Positions 58,606 through 64,000 of a stretch of DNA of 64,000 nucleotides are shown one piece after another. The position numbers and the translations under genes were made by a program. How positions within the stretch are numbered: the first letter of the stretch is position 1; each line of letters starts with the position of its first letter. Source of the stretch: Eulemur rufifrons (Eukaryota; Chordata; Mammalia; Primates; Lemuridae); assembly GCF_041146395.1 (NCBI RefSeq), contig NC_090989.1, forward strand, positions 54,648,501-54,712,500. The letters run 5' to 3'. A model generated the notes under the pieces. That model was not told where the DNA came from and searched no databases. It saw only the letters and a list, made by a program, of their open reading frames with translations.

Positions 58606-61600
58606 ATGTATACCAAGAGAATAAACAGAACTGCATCCCACATTTCAATTCTATCAATCAACATGAATGGTTTCAATTTCCCACCCAAGAGACATAGGCC
58701 GGCTGAATGGAAAAAACAAAACAAAACAAACAAAAAAAACAAGCCCAGTATTTGCTGTCTCCAGGAAACACATCTAACTCTAAAGGATTCATAGAGACTC
58801 AAGGTGAAGGGATGGAAACATTTCCATGCAAATGGAAACCAAAAGAAAGCAGGTGTAGCCATTCTCATATCAGATAAAATTGACTTTAAATCAGTAATAG
58901 TAAAGAAAGACAAAGATGGTCATTATATAATGGTAAAAACAACAAGACATAACAATCCTAAATATTTATACACCTAAGACAGGAGTGCCCAGATTCATAA
59001 AGCAAACCCTCTCAGATCTAAGCAAAGACATAAAAAGCAGCATTGTAATTGCCAGGGACTTCAACATCCCACTGACAGAAGTGTACTGATCATCCAAGCA
59101 GAAAATAAAGAAACATAGAACTTAAATGGGACTCTAGAACAAATGTGCCTAACAGACAAATACAGAATATTTTTCCCAAACACTACTGAATATACATTCT
59201 TCCCATTAGCACATGGAACATTGTCCAAGATTGATCATATTTTAGGCCACAAATTCCAGCTCAACAAATTCAAAAAGTTAGAAATCATACCATATATTTT
59301 CTCAGAACACAGTGGAGTAAAACTAGAAATCAACTCCAAGAGAAGCACTCAAGTCCACACAAAGTCATGGAAATTAAACAACCTGATGCTGAATGATTAT
59401 TGGATCAATAATGAAATTAAGATAGAAATTAAAAGATTCCTCAAACTAAATAACAAATGGGACACAAGTTAACAAAATCTATGGGATTCAGCAAAAGTAG
59501 TCCTAAGGGGAAAAATTCATAAGAATGCCTACATCAAAAAGACATAAAGATCACAAATTATTAATAACAATCTAATGACACGTATCATGGAACTAGAAAA
59601 GAAACAGCAAACCAAACCCAAAGCCAGCATAAGAAAATAAATAACTAAAGTCAGAGAGGAACTAAATGAAATCAAAAACAAGAAAATAATACAGAAGATC
59701 AATAAAAAAAGTGGTTCTTTGAAAAGGTAAACAAAATTTGATAGACCTGTTAATAGATTAACCAGTAATAGAAGAAAAAGTACCCAAATAGGCTCAATCA
59801 GAAATGAGAAAAGAGATATTACAACTGATACCACTGAAATACAAAATAGCATCTGTAAATACTATGAAAAACTCTATGCACATAAACTCGAAAACAGAGA
59901 GAAAATGGACAAGTTTCTGGAAACACACAACCTCCGAAGACTCAGTCAGAAAGAAATAGAACTCGTGAATGACCAATAACAAGCAATGAAATTAAACCAG
60001 CAATACAAAATCTTCCAACAAATAAAAAGCCCCAGATCAGATGACTTCACAGCCAAATTTTATCAGACTTACAAAGAAGTGTTTGTACCCATTCATAAAT
60101 TTGAGAAGGAGGGAATCCTCCCCAACTCAATCTATGATGCCAGCATCACCTTGATACCAAAGCCAGGAAAGGACACAATGGAAAAAGAACACTAGAGACC
60201 AATATATCTTATGAGTATAGATGATAAAATCCTCAATAAAATACTAGCAGACCAAATTCAACAACACATCAAAAAAATAATTCACCATAACCAAGTTGGC
60301 TTCATCCCAGGCATGCAAGGATGGTTCAAAATACCTAAATCAGTAAATGTGATTCATCACATAAACAGAAGCAAGAACAAAGATCATATGATCATCTCCA
60401 CAGATGGACAAAAAGCATTAGACAAAATTCAGTATCCTTTCATGATAAAAACCCTCAACAAAGTAGGTATTGGAGGAATATATCTCAAAATTATAAAAGC
60501 TATATAGTACAAAACCATAGCCAACATCATACTGAATGGGGGAGAGTTGAAAGCATTCCCACAAAAAACTAGAACAAGACAAGGATGTCCACTGTCACCA
60601 CTTCTATTCAACATAGTGCTGGAAGTCCAAGCCAGAGCAATCAGGCAAGAGAAAGAAATTAAGGATATCCAGATTGGGAAAAAGGAAGTCAAACTACCGC
60701 TTTTTGCTGATGATATGATCTTATATCTAGAAAACCCTGAAGACTCCACCAAGCGACTCCTAGAATTGATAAATAAATTCAGCAAAGTCTCAGATTATGA
60801 AATCAATGTACACAAATCATTAACATTCCTATACACTCATATCAGTCAAGCTGAGAGTCAAATCAAAGATTCAATACCATTCACAATTGCTACAAAGAAG
60901 TTATATACCTAGTAACATACTTATCCAAGGATGTGAAAGATCTCTACAAAGAGAACTATGAAACACTGAGGAAAGAAATCACAGAGGATATAAACAAGAG
61001 GAAAAACATATCATGCTCACAGGTCAGTAGAATCAACATTGTTAAAATGTCCATAGTACCCAAAGTGATTTCCAAATTCAATGCAATTCCCATCAAAATA
61101 GCAGCATCATATTTCGCAGATCTAGAAAAAATAATTCTATGCTTCATTTGGAACCAGAAAGTGCCTGAATGCCCAAAGCATTCTTAAGCAAAAGGAACAA
61201 GTTGGGAGGCATCACATTACCAGACTTCTAACTATACCACAAGACTAAAATAACCAAAAACAGCATGGTTTTGGCATAAAAATAGAGTCATAAACCAATA
61301 GAACAGAACAGAAAACTTAGATATAAAACTATCTACATAAAACCAACTGATCTTTGACAAAGTAGACAACAATATACACTGGGGAAAAGAATCTCTATTC
61401 AATAAATGGGTGCTGGGAACATTGGATAGCCACATGCAGAATAAAACAGGAGACATATCTGTCACCACTTACAAAAACTAATTTAAAATGGACAAAGGAC
61501 TTAAATGTAAGTCATGAAACCATAAGAATTCTAGAATTAAATGTTGGAAAAACTCTTTTAGATATTGGCCTAGGCAAAGAATTTATGAAGAAGACCTCAA

Positions 61601-62440
61601 TGGCAATTACAGCAACAACAAAGATAAATAAATAGGACTTGATTAAATTAAAAAGCTTCTGCACAGCCAAAGAAATAATCAACAGAACAAATAGACAACC
61701 TAAAGAATGGAGAAAATATTCACAAGCACAAGCACAGGCTACACAACCAATAAAGAACTAATAACCAGACTCTACAAAGAACTCAAGCAAATCAGCAAGG
61801 AAGAAACAAACAACACTATTTAAAAGTGAACAAAAGAAAGACATGGACAATAGTTTCTCAAAAGAAGATAGACAAATGGCCAAGCATACGAAATAATTTT
61901 CAATGTCAGTATTCATCAGGGAAATGCTAATTAAAACCACAATGAGATATTATCTTACCTTATAATGGCTTTTATTAAATAGTCAAAAAAGAATAGATGC
62001 TGGCATGAATACAGAGTGAAAGAAATGCTTATATACCGTTGGTGGGACTGAAAATTCGTATAATCTCTATGGAAAACTGTATGGAAATACCTCAAAGAAC
62101 TAAAAGTATACCTACCATTTGATCCAGCAATCCTTCTACTGGACATCTACACAAAGGAAAAGAAATCATTTTATCAAAAGGATACCTGCTGTCGAATGTT
62201 TATTGCATCACAGTTTACAATGCAGTTGCAAAGATGTGAAATAAACCCAAATGCCCATCAATTCATGAGTGGATTAACAAAATGTGGTATATGTATACCA
62301 TGAAATACTACTGAGCCACGAAGAAGGATGAATTAATACCCTTTGCAACAATTTGTTTGAAACTGGAGACCATTATCCTAAGTGAAGTATCTCAAGAATG
62401 GTTAAACAAACACCTCATGTTATTCACTATTAACTTGGAA
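58606..62440 (+). pseudogene. L1-B ORF2, broken
   Basis: Endonuclease start with SILSINMNGFNFPPKRHRP and CCLQETHLTLKDS in the frame 58606-58794, which ends in a stop. The endonuclease C-terminal part is at 59143-59472 (HGTLSKIDHILGHK, SEHSGVKLE). RT domain parts lie at 59986-60195 (TLIPKPGKD), 60211-60507 ([12 protein letters not shown]) and 60547-60912 with the catalytic FADD at 60703-60714. The thumb lies at 60933-61187, and the C-terminal region to about 62440 holds only short open pieces. At least six frame breaks. Substrate and role as in L1-A ORF2, not functional. Confidence 0.85.
60703..60714 (+). other. L1-B reverse transcriptase catalytic motif FADD
   Basis: F-A-D-D codons in the frame 60547-60912, still intact despite the other damage. 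Confidence 0.9.
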
Positions 62441-62660
62441 CTAGCTGATGGGTACACATGTGCATAAAGGGAAGTAAAACTCAATGGAAATCAAGCAGGG
62501 AGGAGTGGGAAGGAAAGGATGGGCAAAAACCTACCTAACATGTACAATGTACACTATCTGGGTAACAGACACACTTTTAACTCTGACTCAAGCATTACAA
62601 CAATGATCCCTGTAACCAAAAACATTTGTAACCCTGTAATACTTTGAAATTAAAAAAAAA
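62440..62660 (+). mobile_element. L1-B 3' UTR and poly(A) tail
   Basis: Ends 'AAAACATTTGTAACCCTGTA' and 'CTTTGAAATT' followed by a ten-A run; a second A-rich stretch at 62671-62679 follows after GATTACAAT. The 3' UTR is related to that of L1-D (35.39 kb), which ends 'TTTGTACCCTTGTAATATCC'. Confidence 0.8.
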
Positions 62661-62889
62661 AGATTACAATAAAAAAAAAGAGTTTAGAAGAATGTATGAG
62701 GCACTCCCTGAGATTGCCAGAAATAAATGGGAGAGATTCAGAGATGGCTCAAGATGATAATACATGTAGGGAAAAAATTGATGAAGTTCAAATTATTATT
62801 GTTAATGTAATGTCATTTACTTATAAGCATTCAAGACTTAATTTAGGCAACATATTTTTATAGCAATAAGAAAGACTGAAATAAAAATG

Positions 62890-63140
62890 AAAATATATTC
62901 CAGGGCTATCATATGAAAGAACTTCAAGGATTTTAGATATATTTGATTCTCAGAAGAATACTCTAAGGTGAGTATTATCATTCCTATGATTCCAGTAAGA
63001 AAAATAGACATGAATAGACATATTAGGCATGTATAATTCAAATAGACATTGAAATATAGACATGTTAAATACTTTGTTTCTGGTCATGCAGATAGTAAAT
63101 AACAGAGCTAGGTTAGAACTAGGACAATCTTACCTCAAAG
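62890..63140 (+). mobile_element. MIR SINE fragment
   Basis: 'GTGAGTATTATCATTCCTAT' and 'TCTGGTCATGCAGATAGTAA' with 'AACAGAGCTAGGTTAGAACT' follow the MIR body and 3' half. Diverged. Confidence 0.65.
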
Positions 63141-63286
63141 CCTCTGCTTTTTCTCATAAGATAGGGAGGCCCAGCTGTTAACTTAGATTATAGTTTAAAG
63201 TGGGGTCCTAAGGAATGCGACCACCAGACCCAAAAACCCTTAACAGGGATGTACATTCTCAATTCTTGTTGAGGCCCGAAAATTGA

Positions 63287-63456
63287 AGTTGCTAGATTTA
63301 ACAAGTAAAAATACAGATGCCAGTTAAATCTGAATTTCAGATAGGCAATGAATTTTTTAGTATAAATGTGTCCCAAATATTTTATACTAAATAATTTATT
63401 TGTGGTTATCTGAAATTCAAATTTAACTGGGTATCCTTATTTTATCTGGCTAACCA
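63287..63456. mobile_element. Palindromic MITE-like DNA transposon, family not named
   Basis: The whole stretch is an inverted repeat. Arm 63321-63343 matches the reverse complement of 63407-63429 at 22 of 23 positions, and the inner arms 63356-63366 and 63381-63391 match at 11 of 11. The outer arms (AGTTGCTAGAT versus the complement of ATCTGGCTAACC) also match, so the symmetry spans about 170 bases. It resembles short palindromic hAT-type nonautonomous elements of mammals. Confidence 0.7.
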
Positions 63457-64000
63457 TACCCAATATAAAAATTATGCCAACCTCTGTATTAATTTGTATT
63501 AAACATTGAAAGAGAAAAAATTCAGCGTTGATGATCTAACTCACATGACTATTTTCTCAAAGCATTACATAGTATTAATAGCTATGTGTACTGTTGTTTT
63601 TTCACTGTAGCAGCCAGCAAATATACCCAGAATTTTCTCTGAATTTTTTAGTAGGTCTACAAAACAGATCAAATACTGGAAAAAAGCCTTCAGAGAAGTT
63701 TTAGTCATCATGTGTACCTCACTGTAAACTATTCCAGTGATTGTCTAGTATGTGACTCACTCTGAAAACAAAAACAAGAGAAATAATTGTTGTTTACCGA
63801 AACTGGTGTTTGTCAACTCATACCCAGTTACCATTATCATTTTATCCCGCAGTGAAAACCAACTTCTTCCTAACATGCCTGGACAAAAGATGAAATCATC
63901 GTCTCTAAGAAGCAATATAGCAACAGGAAATCCTTATGCTTTTGAAATGTAAAATTCCTGAGTTAGACATGTAATTAAGAAACTGGGGTACTGAATTCCT
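63457..64000. other. Unique sequence
   Basis: No recognisable gene or repeat in the last 540 bases. Confidence 0.4.

Larger units (their letters stand above)
55325..62660 (+). mobile_element. L1-B, near-full-length LINE-1, decayed
   Basis: A second L1 of about 7.3 kb on the plus strand with 5' UTR, ORF1, ORF2, 3' UTR and an A10 tail at 62651-62660. 'CAAGATGGC' at 55337-55345, close to the left end, is the YY1-type start signature. The frames carry more stops and frameshifts than L1-A, so it is older. I could not find clear target-site duplications. The 5' boundary is an estimate. Confidence 0.85.

Noticed and set aside
1..64000. CRISPR array, operon, phage or other microbial system
   Set aside because: The window holds Alu, L1, MIR, L2, MaLR and Tigger elements typical of a mammalian genome, and no regularly spaced short repeats.

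Overview
This is mammalian nuclear DNA, AT-rich and dominated by interspersed repeats. I found no intact protein-coding gene, rRNA or tRNA. The best lineage marker is a pair of dimeric Alu elements (7.86-8.20 kb and 8.35-8.69 kb). Both carry a linker variant (AAATAGAAAGA, then AACTAAAA, then TATATAGAAAAAATTAGCC) and the right-arm phrase GACGCCACGGCACTCACTC, which I associate with lemur-type (strepsirrhine) Alus. The window is therefore most likely intergenic or deep-intronic sequence from a lemur-like primate. That is inference from repeat sequence, not from a database search.

Layout. 0-18.4 kb is mostly unique or ancient sequence with old L2, MIR, MER5A and L1M pieces and the two young Alus. 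18.4-26.5 kb is a Tigger1-like DNA transposon fragment split by a full-length reverse-strand L1 (L1-A, 18695-26263) with 14-bp target-site duplications and a long GC-rich, internally repeated 5' UTR. 27.2-27.9 kb holds an old L1 fragment. 28-31.8 kb is mostly unique. 31.8-38.2 kb is a repeat nest: a reverse-strand L1M is split by an MST-type LTR, which is itself split by an Alu and by a lemur-type L1 3' end. Behind it lie a 5'-inverted L1M and another L1M. 38.2-39.9 kb is AT-rich. 39.9-41.1 kb is a rearranged lemur-type L1 3' end (L1-C). 41.1-55.3 kb is largely unique with MIR, L2, an MLT1-type LTR and MER5A. 55.3-62.66 kb is a second near-full-length L1 on the plus strand (L1-B), more decayed than L1-A. 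The end of the window holds a MIR and a palindromic MITE-like element.

The open frames longer than about 150 codons are mostly broken pieces of L1 ORF1 and ORF2 or antisense shadows of L1. The unique parts hold two open stretches bounded by good splice-site matches (2090-2215 and 42548-42659) and two blocks that look like conserved non-coding DNA (about 30.54-31.03 kb and 49.88-50.07 kb). These are offered as hypotheses. I see no credible novel multi-gene system here. The most unusual sequence is the monomer-like 5' UTR of L1-A and the scrambled L1-C copy.
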